This document shows, one piece after another, positions 1 through 9,064 of a stretch of 64,000 nucleotides of DNA. The first letter of the stretch is position 1. Every line of letters starts with the position of its first letter. Source of the DNA: Candidatus Litorirhabdus singularis (GTDB lineage: Bacteria; Pseudomonadota; Gammaproteobacteria; Pseudomonadales; Halieaceae); assembly GCF_026262625.1 (NCBI RefSeq), contig NZ_SHNN01000001.1, forward strand, positions 558,001 to 622,000. Reading direction: 5' to 3'. The notes beneath the pieces were generated by a model. That model did not search any database, was not told where the DNA came from, and was given only the letters and a program-made list of their open reading frames with translations. Both the position numbers and the translations under genes were made by a program.

Positions 1-84
1 CGTCGGCATGGAATGCCCGTCATTCCACTCAACACGGTTACATCCGTTTTCAGCCAGCTGCGCCAGCATCTGGGTCAACGCTGA
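1..84 (+). CDS. C-terminal end of a DUF58-type protein (partial)
   Basis: Only the last 27 codons of this gene are inside the window; they read in frame 1 and stop with TGA at 82-84. The tail contains a PVIPLNTVTSV segment and an amphipathic end, which fits the C-terminus of DUF58 proteins. Such proteins normally lie between a MoxR AAA+ ATPase and the DUF4381/von Willebrand A genes, exactly the genes that follow. The next start codon begins directly after the stop, so the genes are probably translationally coupled. The family call rests mainly on position in the operon. Confidence 0.55.
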   Translation, partial: RRHGMPVIPLNTVTSVFSQLRQHLGQR

Positions 85-582
85 ATGTCAGCGCCGCCAC
101 TTCCAGATATTTTTGGCAACTATGCCATCAAGGGCATCAGTGAGATTATCCCCCCTGATGCAATAAGCTGGCTACCCACAGCACCGGCCTGGCGTGTGCT
201 GGCGGCGGCCGCACTACTGTTGCTGCTGTGGCATGCGCTAAAGCGTGCACAACAATGGTGGCGCAATCGTTATCGTCGCGAAGCCTACCGCCAACTGAGT
301 CAGCTGGATACGTCTCATGGAGCGCCCCTGCAGGCCATTGCCGGCCTGCTCAAAGCCACTGCACTGGCAGCGCGCCCGCGCGCCGAAATAGCCCAGCTCA
401 GCGGCAACAGCTGGGTGACATGGCTTAATCAACAGGTCCCGGGCACTTTTAGCGAGCCCAGTGGCGCGCTGTTGGCAAGCACCCAATACCGCGCCCTGGT
501 ACCGGATTCAGTACAACTGGAAAACCTTCGGCGTGAATGCCTGGATTGGATCCAGAAACATGAGGGCCGCAGTAATGCTTGA
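85..582 (+). CDS. DUF4381 membrane protein of the MoxR/Bat operon
   Basis: This 165-residue protein has a short N-terminal segment with PPLPDIFG and an aromatic/proline stretch, one strong membrane helix at about residues 39-50 (AAAALLLLLW), and a basic cytoplasmic part (RYRREAYRQL). That is the layout of the DUF4381 family, found almost only between DUF58 and von Willebrand A proteins in MoxR operons. The molecular role is unknown; the operon is linked to envelope stress tolerance and to MoxR-assisted maturation of protein complexes. The ATG at 85 follows the preceding stop with no gap, and the 3' end overlaps the next gene by 8 bp. Confidence 0.8.
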   Translation: MSAPPLPDIFGNYAIKGISEIIPPDAISWLPTAPAWRVLAAAALLLLLWHALKRAQQWWRNRYRREAYRQLSQLDTSHGAPLQAIAGLLKATALAARPRAEIAQLSGNSWVTWLNQQVPGTFSEPSGALLASTQYRALVPDSVQLENLRRECLDWIQKHEGRSNA

Positions 583-1612
583 GCTCGCCAGCCCATGGTG
601 GCTACTGCTGCTGCCGGTACCGCTGCTCTTAAGGTTGTTGCCAGCGTTTAAACACACCAGAGACTCCGTCCGCGTGCCTTTCTTTGAAGCGCTACTGGAA
701 CTCAACGAGGAACGACCCAAGACCGGCGCGGTTATACCCAACCGTACTCGCATTCAGGGCCTGCTGGTCGTATTTACCTGGGTTTGTCTGGTTCTGGCCG
801 TCGCCAGACCCGAATGGGTTGGCGAGCCCGTAGAGCTCACTAAGTCTGCGCGCGACCTGATGATCGCAGTGGATCTTTCCGGCTCTATGGAAGCGATGGA
901 CTTCAGCGCACCTACCCGCACAGGCCAAAACGGCGATGATCCCAAACCGCAGCGACTGAATCGACTGCAGGCGGTCAAGCTGGTGCTGACGGAGCTAGCC
1001 CGCCAGCGCGAAGGCGACCGCCTGGGTCTTATCGTGTTTGGCTCTGCACCCTACCTGCAGACACCGTTTACCGAAGATCATACCACCTGGCTGCAGTTGC
1101 TAATGGAAACGGAAATCGGCATGGCAGGGCCCAGCACGGTATTCGGAGATGCCATCGGACTATCATTGCATCTGTTTTCACAGAGCACCTCAGACAATAA
1201 AGTGCTGATTATTCTTACCGATGGCAATGACACCGGCAGCACTGTACCACCGGTGGATGCCGCCAAGGTTGCAGCGGAACGTGATGTGCGAATCTACAGT
1301 ATCGCTATCGGCGATCCCGCAACCGTCGGCGAAGAAGCACTGGATGAGGAAACCCTCAAGCGAGTCGCGAGCGAAACCGGGGGCGCCTACTTCCAAGCAG
1401 TGGATCAGCAACAACTGGCAAAAGCCTATGCAGATATCGCCACGCTGGAACCAGAATTGTATGAAAGCACCAGCTTTAGGCCGCGCCACAGCGTGCACTA
1501 CATACCGGTGTCTGCCGCAGTACTGCTCTACCTGATTTACCACCTGACCGCCGCCGCGCTAAGTTATCGACAGGCGAAAACCAGATCTGGCGAGACCAAC
1601 TATGCAACTTGA
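575..1612 (+). CDS. BatA-like von Willebrand factor A membrane protein
   Basis: The 345-residue product has an N-terminal membrane anchor (about 8-23), a second helix near 62-77, a von Willebrand A domain and a C-terminal helix near 318-335. The metal-ion-dependent adhesion site is intact: DLSGSM at residues 100-105 gives D-x-S-x-S, with a TDGND motif later in the domain. BatA-type proteins sit in the inner membrane with the vWA domain outside the cytoplasm and are thought to work with BatB, BatD and MoxR. I chose ATG 575, which overlaps the upstream stop; ATG 560 in the same frame is an alternative. The gene overlaps the next by 11 bp. Confidence 0.85.
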   Translation: MLELASPWWLLLLPVPLLLRLLPAFKHTRDSVRVPFFEALLELNEERPKTGAVIPNRTRIQGLLVVFTWVCLVLAVARPEWVGEPVELTKSARDLMIAVDLSGSMEAMDFSAPTRTGQNGDDPKPQRLNRLQAVKLVLTELARQREGDRLGLIVFGSAPYLQTPFTEDHTTWLQLLMETEIGMAGPSTVFGDAIGLSLHLFSQSTSDNKVLIILTDGNDTGSTVPPVDAAKVAAERDVRIYSIAIGDPATVGEEALDEETLKRVASETGGAYFQAVDQQQLAKAYADIATLEPELYESTSFRPRHSVHYIPVSAAVLLYLIYHLTAAALSYRQAKTRSGETNYAT

Positions 1613-3224
1613 ACAGTTCATAGAGAATTTTCATTTTCTGCGCCCCGCCTGGCTATTCCTGCTGCTGCCAATTATTGGCATCAGCGCGTTACTGCGACGA
1701 CAACAGGACGAAACTCGGGGCTGGCAGGCAATCATCGCGCCGCACCTGCTGGAAGCCTTGCGAGTCAGGCAGTATCGCAGTCACTGGTTTAACCCGGCAT
1801 CCCTGAGCCTGCTGCTGATGGGGCTACTGGTGTTGATCCTGATGGGACCCAGCTGGCAGCAGCAGCCCTCACCGCTGGCGCGCGACGAGGCCGCACTGGT
1901 CATCGCATTGGATGTATCCGCGTCGATGGAATACCGCGATGTGCAACCGACGCGTCTAAAACGCGCCAAACAGAAAATATCTGACTTGCTGGAACAACGC
2001 AGCGGCTCGCGGACGGCACTGATTGCTTATGCAGGCAGCGCGCATACGGTGCTACCACTAACCGATGATGTACAGATCTTGAACCAATACTTAAGCGCCA
2101 TTGAACCGGACGTGATGCCGCGCGCCGGCAAGTTTGCGGAATACGTATTGCCGCTGTTGACGCAGGTTACCGGGGATGAATCACTCCCAACCACCATACT
2201 GCTGCTGACCGATGGCGTATCGAATGAGAGCGTGCAGGCATTTTCGAATTACTTCGACAACAGTCCCTATCAATTGCTGGTCTGGGGCATTGGGGCGGAG
2301 ACTGCAGCGGAGGAAAGTCCTTACCCGGCGCTGGAAATAACCGCTCTGAAACAGCTGGCGAGTGCCGGCTCCGGGCACTACATCGATTTAACCGTGGACC
2401 AAGCAGATGTCAAAAATGTACTGCGCCGGATTGATTCATGGTACGTCATCAGCGATGACGAGGCTGTGCCCTGGCAGGACGGAGGCTACTGGCTGCTCTT
2501 CCCTGCACTGGCAATTTTCGCCCTATGGTTTCGCAAGGGCTGGACACTGCAGTGGTGCCTGCCCTGGCTATTGCTCGGCCTGCTGGCACAACCACAACAG
2601 GCCGTAGCCAGTGAGCACTGGTTCGCCGACCTGTGGCTGACGCCACAGCAGCAGGGTCGCCTGTTGCTAAAGCGCGGTGATTATCGCGCCGCAGCGCAGC
2701 GGTTTAACGATCCCGCCTGGAAAGCACTGGCGTACTACTACGCCGAGGAGTTTACGCTGGCGGCAGAGTATTACTCGCGCATCGACAGTGAGACCGCGCG
2801 CTTTAACAGGGCCAACGCTCTGGCCCAGTCGCAGAACTATCTACCGGCAGTGCGGCTTTATCAGGAAATTCTTGATGACAACCCGAGTAATGCCGCGGCA
2901 CTGCGCAATCGCGATATCGTGCAACAGATTATCGATGCCATTAACCTCATGAGCCAGTCGCAGCAGGAAGAGGCCGGTGAGGGCTCCAAAGAGCTGGGCG
3001 AGAGCGACCCCGAGCGCGCCGAAGGTGCCGAACGCATCAGCTTCGAGAAGGCCGAGCTGGTGAGTTACAGCGCTGAGGAAATTCTTCAAGACCCAAAAAT
3101 TGCTGAGATGTGGATGCGCGGCGTACAGCGCGACCCGGCGCAGTTTCTCGCCATCAAATTCAGCATGCAAGAACAGCCCCCAGCCCCGGCGCAGCTGCCC
3201 GCGGCCACGGAGGCCACACCATGA
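1602..3224 (+). CDS. BatB-like von Willebrand A protein with C-terminal TPR region
   Basis: The 540-residue protein has two N-terminal membrane helices (about 14-30 and 68-82), a vWA domain with an intact MIDAS motif (DVSASM at 104-109), two helices near 290-335 and then a soluble TPR-type region. That region includes KRGDYRAAAQRF and a repeat ending in DDNPSNAAALRN, followed by a Glu-rich tail. It therefore combines a BatB-type domain with the TPR part that is a separate BatC protein in other bacteria. The last codons overlap the batD start (ATGA). Role as for the neighbouring BatA: a membrane complex tied to aerotolerance or envelope stress. Confidence 0.85.
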   Translation: MQLEQFIENFHFLRPAWLFLLLPIIGISALLRRQQDETRGWQAIIAPHLLEALRVRQYRSHWFNPASLSLLLMGLLVLILMGPSWQQQPSPLARDEAALVIALDVSASMEYRDVQPTRLKRAKQKISDLLEQRSGSRTALIAYAGSAHTVLPLTDDVQILNQYLSAIEPDVMPRAGKFAEYVLPLLTQVTGDESLPTTILLLTDGVSNESVQAFSNYFDNSPYQLLVWGIGAETAAEESPYPALEITALKQLASAGSGHYIDLTVDQADVKNVLRRIDSWYVISDDEAVPWQDGGYWLLFPALAIFALWFRKGWTLQWCLPWLLLGLLAQPQQAVASEHWFADLWLTPQQQGRLLLKRGDYRAAAQRFNDPAWKALAYYYAEEFTLAAEYYSRIDSETARFNRANALAQSQNYLPAVRLYQEILDDNPSNAAALRNRDIVQQIIDAINLMSQSQQEEAGEGSKELGESDPERAEGAERISFEKAELVSYSAEEILQDPKIAEMWMRGVQRDPAQFLAIKFSMQEQPPAPAQLPAATEATP

Positions 3225-4543
3225 TTCGGCTACTGCTAGTGCTGCTCTTATTGGTGTGGCATGGCACAGCGACTGCCAAGTCGCTAGAAGACCTCTTGCA
3301 GTCGGGAGAACTCGAGATCAACAGCTGGATTAAACCCAACGCCAGTATTGTCGTCGGACAGGAGTTGGAGCTAACGGTAGAGATCGCAACACAGCGCTGG
3401 TTCAGCGGCGGTACGCGGCTCAAGTTACCGGAAGCACCTGGCCTGATAGTGCTGCGCCGGGACCAGTTTGCCAACAACCTCAACCGCACCAAAAACGGCG
3501 TCAGCTGGGTTGCACAACGCTGGACCATCCAGCTTTATGCCCAGCGAGAAGGGGAATTTAACGTGCCAGGTATAGAGCTTGAGCTGGCGGTGAATGACGC
3601 CAGCGCTGGCATCATCAGGGGCACAACCCGCTCTGAAGCGCTGTCTTTTCAGGCCCTATTGCCTCCCGGCCTTAGCGCTGCTGATCGCTGGGTCGCGGCG
3701 CCAAAATTCAGTGTGGAACTCAGCACTGATAGGGACCTGCAGGCATTACTTCCTGGCGACGCCTTCACCGTAGACATACTCATGCAGGCCAGTAACTTCG
3801 AAGCGATGATGTTGCCAGTAATAAGCCTGCCTGAACCTGCAGGCCTTGCTGCCTACCCGGAACCACCAGAACTGGAGAACACCAGTAATCGGGGCAATGC
3901 AAAGGCCCAGCGCCGGCAACGTATTACTTATGTGGTGGAGAAGCCAGGGCAGTATCAGATAGAGCCGCAGCAGTTGTACTGGTGGGACACCACAAATTCC
4001 GAGTTGCGCACATTAGCAACACCTGCGCTGAGTGTGGATGCAGGAGCCGCGCTGACGCCTGCTGAAGCTGCCGCGCTAGAACCTGCTTCGCACAAAACCC
4101 GTTGGAGGCCCAATTGGAGTGTCTTACTGGGCCTGCTGACAACGGCAGGGCTGGCTCTCGGTATCTGGCGGGGGCTGCGTTGGTATCAACAATCGAATAC
4201 GGCGGTCTGGCAACGTGGCCAGCGTGCGCTGCGCCGTGGTGATGCTGCCACCGCGGCACACTGGTTCTATGTTTGGTTGAATCGCTCACGTCCGCAGCGC
4301 AACTGGTATAGCCTGCGCCGCAGCGTCCGCGGCGCACAGTCAAAGGACAAGGACAGTGACAACTCTGTTGAACACTTGCTAAACGCTGCCTTCAGCGACA
4401 CTTCAACAGAATTACCGACAAGCCTGCAACGGGATCGGGCAACCGCGGGTAAGTGGTGGCAGCGCTGGTTGCCGAATGCCGTCAGGCTGCGCCTCAACCC
4501 CGATAATAGCGCTGCGGAACAAAAGGCATCTTCGTTACCGTAA
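3221..4543 (+). CDS. BatD-like membrane-anchored protein
   Basis: The 440-residue product begins with a clear signal peptide (MIRLLLVLLLLVWHG, cut probably after the TATA segment), continues with a beta-rich extracytoplasmic region typical of BatD/oxygen-tolerance proteins, and has one membrane helix near residues 298-315 before a basic cytoplasmic tail. ATG 3221 overlaps the batB stop in an ATGA arrangement and gives the signal peptide directly at the N-terminus, so an earlier in-frame ATG at 3110 is not preferred. The 3' end runs 50 bp into the convergent gcvT gene. Confidence 0.8.
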   Translation: MIRLLLVLLLLVWHGTATAKSLEDLLQSGELEINSWIKPNASIVVGQELELTVEIATQRWFSGGTRLKLPEAPGLIVLRRDQFANNLNRTKNGVSWVAQRWTIQLYAQREGEFNVPGIELELAVNDASAGIIRGTTRSEALSFQALLPPGLSAADRWVAAPKFSVELSTDRDLQALLPGDAFTVDILMQASNFEAMMLPVISLPEPAGLAAYPEPPELENTSNRGNAKAQRRQRITYVVEKPGQYQIEPQQLYWWDTTNSELRTLATPALSVDAGAALTPAEAAALEPASHKTRWRPNWSVLLGLLTTAGLALGIWRGLRWYQQSNTAVWQRGQRALRRGDAATAAHWFYVWLNRSRPQRNWYSLRRSVRGAQSKDKDSDNSVEHLLNAAFSDTSTELPTSLQRDRATAGKWWQRWLPNAVRLRLNPDNSAAEQKASSLP

Positions 4544-5609
4544 CCGGCACCTGTTTACCGCGCACATCCACCAAAAGCTGCAGATCAGGCTCAGCAAAAC
4601 TGGCATCAATCCTTGCCATGGCGATGGGTAGTTCAAGGCTGGGGCTGTAGCACGCTGAGGTCACTACCCCGACTGCCACGCCATCGCTACTTAGCACCTG
4701 CTGACCGTCGCGTACTGGACGTCGTCCGGACACAGTCAGGCCCACCCGCTTATAGGTAACGCCTTCGGTCTGCTGCCGAAACATGATCGCGGCGCCAGGA
4801 AACCCACCCGGACGCTCTCCGCGGGCGCGACGCGATGGGCTCACCGACCACATCAATCCCGCTTCGACAGGCGTGACTGTAGCATCGAGCTCGTGCCCAT
4901 AAAGACACAGCCCGGCTTCCAGACGCAACGAATCGCGCGCACCCAGACCTGCCGCAGCCACTGCCGGGTGGTCTAACAACAGCCGGGCGATAGCTTCGAC
5001 CGCTGCCGCCGGGATAGAAATCTCAAAGCCGTCCTCGCCGGTGTAACCAGAACAAGTAACATAAACTTCGGCGCCGGCGAGATGCGCGGACAGACCTTGC
5101 ATAAACGGCAGCTGCGCCAGCTCGGGCACATGCGCAGACAGCACCTCTCGTGCCAGCGGTCCCTGCAGGGCCAACAGCCCGTGGTCGGGCAGTAAGCGAA
5201 ATATCTGCTCAGGCATATGGTCACGCAAATACTGGATATCGGCCTCTTTACAGGCAGCATTGACTACCAGAAAGTACTCCTCATCGCCCCAGCGGGTAAT
5301 AATCAGATCATCGCGCACCCCGCCGTCGTCGTTGGTCAGCAGCGCATAACTCTGCTTGTGCACAGGCAGCGCCGCCAAATCAACCGGCACCAGGGCTTCC
5401 AACGCAGCCGTAGTTCCAGGACCGGAAACCACCAACTGGCCCATATGGGATACATCGAATAGCCCCGCCGCAGTTCGCGTGTGCAGGTGCTCCTTAATAA
5501 TGCCCGAGGGGTATTGCACCGGCATATCGTAGCCAGCAAAGGGGACCATTTTTGCACCTAGTTCGCGGTGCAGTGAATCAAGCGGGACTTGCAGCAAGGG
5601 AGGCTCCAA
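4494..5609 (-). CDS. gcvT: Aminomethyltransferase (glycine cleavage T protein)
   Basis: This 371-residue protein matches GcvT over its whole length: an FAGYDMPVQY segment near the start, FDVSHMGQL in the first domain, the folate-site NDDGGVRDDL motif, GYTGEDGFEI, and a C-terminal beta-barrel domain. It transfers the methylene unit of the aminomethyl group on lipoyl-GcvH to tetrahydrofolate and releases ammonia. No gcvH or gcvP gene lies beside it, so the other glycine cleavage genes must be elsewhere. Its 3' end overlaps the convergent batD gene by 50 bp. Confidence 0.9.
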   Translation of the reverse strand: MEPPLLQVPLDSLHRELGAKMVPFAGYDMPVQYPSGIIKEHLHTRTAAGLFDVSHMGQLVVSGPGTTAALEALVPVDLAALPVHKQSYALLTNDDGGVRDDLIITRWGDEEYFLVVNAACKEADIQYLRDHMPEQIFRLLPDHGLLALQGPLAREVLSAHVPELAQLPFMQGLSAHLAGAEVYVTCSGYTGEDGFEISIPAAAVEAIARLLLDHPAVAAAGLGARDSLRLEAGLCLYGHELDATVTPVEAGLMWSVSPSRRARGERPGGFPGAAIMFRQQTEGVTYKRVGLTVSGRRPVRDGQQVLSSDGVAVGVVTSACYSPSLELPIAMARIDASFAEPDLQLLVDVRGKQVPVTVTKMPFVPQRYYRG

Positions 5610-5681
5610 ATGGGATCAGCGAGGAGGGCGCCACTTTATAACTTTGCCCGCCGACCCACAAGCCGATGCTACAATCGGCCG

Positions 5682-6185
5682 ATGGCTAACACAATCAGTC
5701 TCATTGGCATGCCCGGTGCCGGCAAAAGCACGGTAGGGGTACTATTGGCCAAAGCACTCGGCCTCAACTTCGTCGACTCCGATCTGCTGCTGCAAGTGCA
5801 ATACCAAGCCAGCCTGCAGGAAATTCTGGATTGCGAGGGCCATCTGGCACTGCGCGCTAAAGAAGCCGAAGTCTTGCTGAATATGCCCGTGGAAAACAGC
5901 CTGATATCAACAGGCGGCAGCGCCGTTTATAGCGAGTCCGCCATGGCAAGACTGCGGCAGGCCGGGCCGGTAGTCTTTGTAGACATATCTCTCGCCACCG
6001 TACGCCAGCGCATTGACGACGCCGACAGCCGCGGCATTGCCCGTGCACCAGGACAGGACCTGGCCGCGGTCTACGCAGAGAGGAGACCGCTGTATCACCG
6101 TTTTGCCACACATGTCATAGACGGCAACACCGCGGCGGCGACCATCACCGTTAGCGCCATTCTCGATGCTCTGCACGAAAACTGA
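5682..6185 (+). CDS. Shikimate-kinase-like small-molecule kinase (paralogue of AroK)
   Basis: The 167-residue product starts with a P-loop (GMPGAGKST) and keeps the shikimate kinase layout: FVDSD after the P-loop, an LRAKEAEVL helix, STGGSAV where AroK has STGGGAV, a lid region (ARAPGQDL), and ERRPLYHRFA near the end. A normal AroK is encoded at 57490-58005, so this is a second family member. The GGS in place of GGG at the substrate site suggests a different acceptor. ATG 5682 was chosen because the P-loop then falls at the usual distance from the N-terminus; longer in-frame starts would overlap gcvT. Confidence 0.7.
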   Translation: MANTISLIGMPGAGKSTVGVLLAKALGLNFVDSDLLLQVQYQASLQEILDCEGHLALRAKEAEVLLNMPVENSLISTGGSAVYSESAMARLRQAGPVVFVDISLATVRQRIDDADSRGIARAPGQDLAAVYAERRPLYHRFATHVIDGNTAAATITVSAILDALHEN

Positions 6186-6671
6186 CCCAGAAACATCTCT
6201 AACTGCTAGACCAGCAAGCGGCGCGCAGCGCAAACATGTCCCGGACATGTCGCAACGTGTCAAAGCAAGGCGCGACACCACAGCAGAACTGTCGAAACCG
6301 CAGATTCACGGCGCTGAAAGTTGGCAACCTTATTGCATTAACCTATTTGAGGGCGCGGCAAAAGCCTCGCTGGTCAGACCGGTGTCGATGCAGCATACGG
6401 ACGCTACTGCATTGTCAGTGAGCCATCAGGTAGAGCCTGTTCACAGGGAAGTGAGGGCCCGATCGCGATTATCCATGGATGGAATGGCCTTGCCGCGCCC
6501 TCTTCAACTCACCACACAAATGCACCCTGCCAGCGCACCACAATGTACGCACACGGTCGCAATATTCACTCTTTTTTTTGATCGTAATGCCCACAATTTT
6601 TTGATTTACTAGCCCTGTCCAGCCGCGCCCTCGGCGCTGAAACAGGCTGACTGATTTCCGCGGAGATGAGT
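6186..6671. other. Intergenic region without a supported gene
   Basis: About 490 bp lie between the kinase-like gene and the PA3496-type gene. An open frame of 148 codons crosses it, but its amino-acid usage and lack of a ribosome-binding site argue against coding. Two things stand out: a 17-bp inverted repeat at 6234-6250 and a run of eight T at about 6572-6579 without a preceding stem. No RNA gene is recognisable. Confidence 0.5.
6234..6250. promoter_or_regulatory. Perfect inverted repeat, possible operator
   Basis: ACATGTCC and GGACATGT form perfect 8-bp arms around a single C. This symmetry is typical of a dimeric regulator site. It lies about 50 bp after the kinase-like gene and 420 bp before the next start, so the regulated gene is unclear. 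Confidence 0.3.
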
Positions 6672-6893
6672 ATGGGGCAGAGAGAATCCGAATCTAATGA
6701 AAATGACGGTGCCGAGGATTTTTTTGATCCAGAGCCAGGCGACGCGGTTGAAGAAATGTTTGCCGCCGATGCGCTAGAGTCAGCTGGCAAAGGCCGCTTG
6801 GCTGAATTACGTCGGCGGGCCGAACAGCGGCTGGAAGATAAACGCCTACGCGATGAACTGGACTATCTTGAGACGGACTGGGACGACATCTGA
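6672..6893 (+). CDS. PA3496-family small acidic protein
   Basis: This 73-residue protein has an acidic N-terminal half (EDFFDPEP, DAVEEMF) and a conserved-looking C-terminal helix, RRRAEQRLEDKRLRDEL, ending in LETDWDDI. That pattern matches the PA3496 family of short gammaproteobacterial proteins, sometimes labelled putative envelope integrity proteins; the function has not been established to my knowledge. GGAG at 6662-6665 sits six bases before ATG 6672 and one base before ATG 6666, so 6672 is the better start. It stands alone, with no operon partner nearby. Confidence 0.65.
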   Translation: MGQRESESNENDGAEDFFDPEPGDAVEEMFAADALESAGKGRLAELRRRAEQRLEDKRLRDELDYLETDWDDI

Positions 6894-6991
6894 CACAGAC
6901 CCTAACCCTCACAGTGCGCATTCGTCATCAGGTTTGAGCTAGGCGGCAGCCGCGCACAGTAAAGAAGTAGCGGCCGCCACCTCACCGCATC

Positions 6992-7019
6992 TGTACAAAG
7001 AAGCAGACATTGCTATAGT
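6992..7019 (+). promoter_or_regulatory. Putative sigma70 promoter of the radical SAM gene
   Basis: TGTACA at 6992-6997 and TATAGT at 7014-7019 are separated by 16 bp. The start codon of the radical SAM gene follows about 53 bp later. The -35 box is weak, the -10 box is good. Confidence 0.4.
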
Positions 7020-7072
7020 GTTCCCCAGATGAAACTTGGCCCCGCGAAGAGGCTGTAACTGGAGGCAATATA

Positions 7073-8986
7073 GTGAATCGACCGGTCTGGCTGTTCAGCA
7101 TGGACTCAGATCAGTTTTGGGCACCGCCGACGACCAATGCCGCGCTTACTTCCTACTTTCGCAAGTACGGCCAGACCAGCGCCACCACCGATATCGAACT
7201 GGTTCACTTCCGCGACCATGACGCCCTCGATGCATGGTTACAGCGCTGGCGCGCAGAACTGAGAGAGATCGCAATTGATGCATTGGCAGCAGACCTGCAG
7301 CCAATCATTGGATTCAGCTTTTACACCTGGAATGCCGCCGAGTTTCTAGAGCTACTGACAGAACTCAAAACAGATTTGCCGCAATTACTCTGTATCGCCG
7401 GTGGGCCGCATGTGCAACAGGCAGAGGATTATTTGGGGCACGATCCCATTGATGTGATTGTGCTTGGCGAAGGGGAGATTACCTTCCAACAATTCCTCGA
7501 CGCGCCTGGCAGGCAAAGCTGGCCGGAAATTGCAGGCCTGAGCTGGCTGGAAGCCGAAGGCATTAAGAGCAGTGAAAGCCGCGAGCGCTGCAAAACACTC
7601 GACGACTTTCCTTCGCCGCTGGATGTGCTCGAACTTTCCAGCCCCGAGGGAGACCCACTCTACGACTCCATTTCCTATGAGACCAGCCGCGGCTGCCCGT
7701 TTCGCTGCGCCTTCTGTGAATGGGGCACGGGGGCCATTGGCAGTAAGATGTACCAGTGGTCAATGGAGCGCATCGAGCGCGACTGGCGCCGCATCGTCGA
7801 TTCAGGCATCAAGGACTTGTGGCTGGCTGATTCAAATTTTGGCGCCCTCAAGCAAGATGCCGATAAGGCCAGGCTGATTACAGAGCTGAAACAGCAGACC
7901 GGCCTGCCCCAGTCATTCGCCACCTCCTGGTCCAAGAAGCACAGCCGCCAAGTGCAAGAGATTGCGCTGCTGTTACATCGACATCAGCTATTGCCGCACT
8001 ATCAACTGGCGCTGCAGACGCTGACGCCAGAGGCTCTGCGCTTGAGCAATCGGCAGAATATGAGCTCCAATCAGTACGAGCCGATTGCCAAACACATGTC
8101 TGAGCAGGGCGTGCCGATAGCGGCGGAGCTGATTTGGGGCTTACCGGGTGACAATCTACCCAGCTTCGAAACCAATCTCGACCAACTGTTGGCAACCTTT
8201 CCCAATATCAATATTTTTGGCTACACACTGCTGCCGGGGACTGAGTTCTACCGACGTCGTGAGGAATATCAGATAGAGGCAATACCTGTCGCAGGCTATG
8301 GCAAAGCGAAAGGTGAATACGTTGTCGGATGTCACAGCTTCAGCCGCGACCAGGGTGAAGAGGGTTACTTCCTGATCACTGCGCACATCTTGCTGGTGCA
8401 TGGCCATATTCTGCCGCTGACAACGCGCTGGCTAGCGCTGAGCCGAGCAGCGCCGGTGTCGGGTTTGCTACGCAGTATCTTACGAGCGCTATTGCAACAC
8501 TACGGAAGCGAACTTAAAGACCTCGATAGCAGTGATCGCATGGCTGTCTATGAGGCCAGAAACCAGCTATACCTGGCCGCCCTGAGCGATCACCAACGTT
8601 GTTATAAGGTGATCAGCGCGGCCCTGGCCAGTTGGATGGAGACCCACGCCAGCGATCAAGGGGTGGCGCTGCGGGCGCAAAAACTGCTGGCTCTGGATGC
8701 GGCTTGCTGTCCGCGTTCCGGGTCAGAGCGACTGGAAACCATCTCCTTTGATTTCGATGCAACAGAGGTAAAGCGTCTGCTGGGAGCAATGGAGCTACCC
8801 GAAGCAGATCTGTTTCAGACTCAGGCTCAGCAGCTTTACGTGCAGCATCCCGGTGGAGTGGGCGAGATACTCCACGATGCCGATGGTGGCAGCTGGCTAC
8901 AGGGCCAGATCATTCCCTCACAACCCCCCGCTGCCCGGGATATTATCGCCAGCAACCAACACAGCGTTATGGTCCATGGCGATTAG
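7073..8986 (+). CDS. B12-binding-domain radical SAM enzyme of unknown substrate
   Basis: The 637-residue protein has an N-terminal Rossmann-like domain resembling cobalamin-binding domains (FSFYTWNAAEFLELL then CIAGGPHVQQ and VLGEGE), then a radical SAM core with the cluster motif C-x3-C-x2-C at Cys208, Cys212 and Cys215, inside SRGCPFRCAFCEWG. The remaining 400 residues hold the rest of the barrel and a helical C-terminal region. The start is GTG 7073, set by GGAGG at 7061-7065. Members of this broad family act as methylases, ring-formers or methylthiolases; nothing here fixes the substrate. The small CxxC protein downstream is the closest candidate partner. Confidence 0.8.
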   Translation: MNRPVWLFSMDSDQFWAPPTTNAALTSYFRKYGQTSATTDIELVHFRDHDALDAWLQRWRAELREIAIDALAADLQPIIGFSFYTWNAAEFLELLTELKTDLPQLLCIAGGPHVQQAEDYLGHDPIDVIVLGEGEITFQQFLDAPGRQSWPEIAGLSWLEAEGIKSSESRERCKTLDDFPSPLDVLELSSPEGDPLYDSISYETSRGCPFRCAFCEWGTGAIGSKMYQWSMERIERDWRRIVDSGIKDLWLADSNFGALKQDADKARLITELKQQTGLPQSFATSWSKKHSRQVQEIALLLHRHQLLPHYQLALQTLTPEALRLSNRQNMSSNQYEPIAKHMSEQGVPIAAELIWGLPGDNLPSFETNLDQLLATFPNINIFGYTLLPGTEFYRRREEYQIEAIPVAGYGKAKGEYVVGCHSFSRDQGEEGYFLITAHILLVHGHILPLTTRWLALSRAAPVSGLLRSILRALLQHYGSELKDLDSSDRMAVYEARNQLYLAALSDHQRCYKVISAALASWMETHASDQGVALRAQKLLALDAACCPRSGSERLETISFDFDATEVKRLLGAMELPEADLFQTQAQQLYVQHPGGVGEILHDADGGSWLQGQIIPSQPPAARDIIASNQHSVMVHGD

Positions 8987-9012
8987 GTACGTGCAAATTG
9001 GGTCAACGGCGC

Positions 9013-9041
9013 TTGCGTCCATGCTGGCTTTGCCCTATAAA
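9013..9041 (+). promoter_or_regulatory. Putative sigma70 promoter of the zinc-ribbon-like gene
   Basis: TTGCGT at 9013-9018 and TATAAA at 9036-9041 are 17 bp apart and lie 24 bp before ATG 9065. A GGGAGAG ribosome-binding site follows. This suggests the small gene has its own promoter in addition to any read-through from the radical SAM gene. Confidence 0.5.
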
Positions 9042-9064
9042 AGAACGCTAACGGGAGAGCCTTA

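Noticed and set aside
3110-3220. Extended N-terminus for the BatD-like gene
   Set aside because: The extra residues come from the overlapping upstream gene in another frame and would bury the signal peptide.
6166-6612. 148-codon open frame after the kinase-like gene
   Set aside because: It overlaps the end of a better gene, lacks a ribosome-binding site and has no recognisable protein features.
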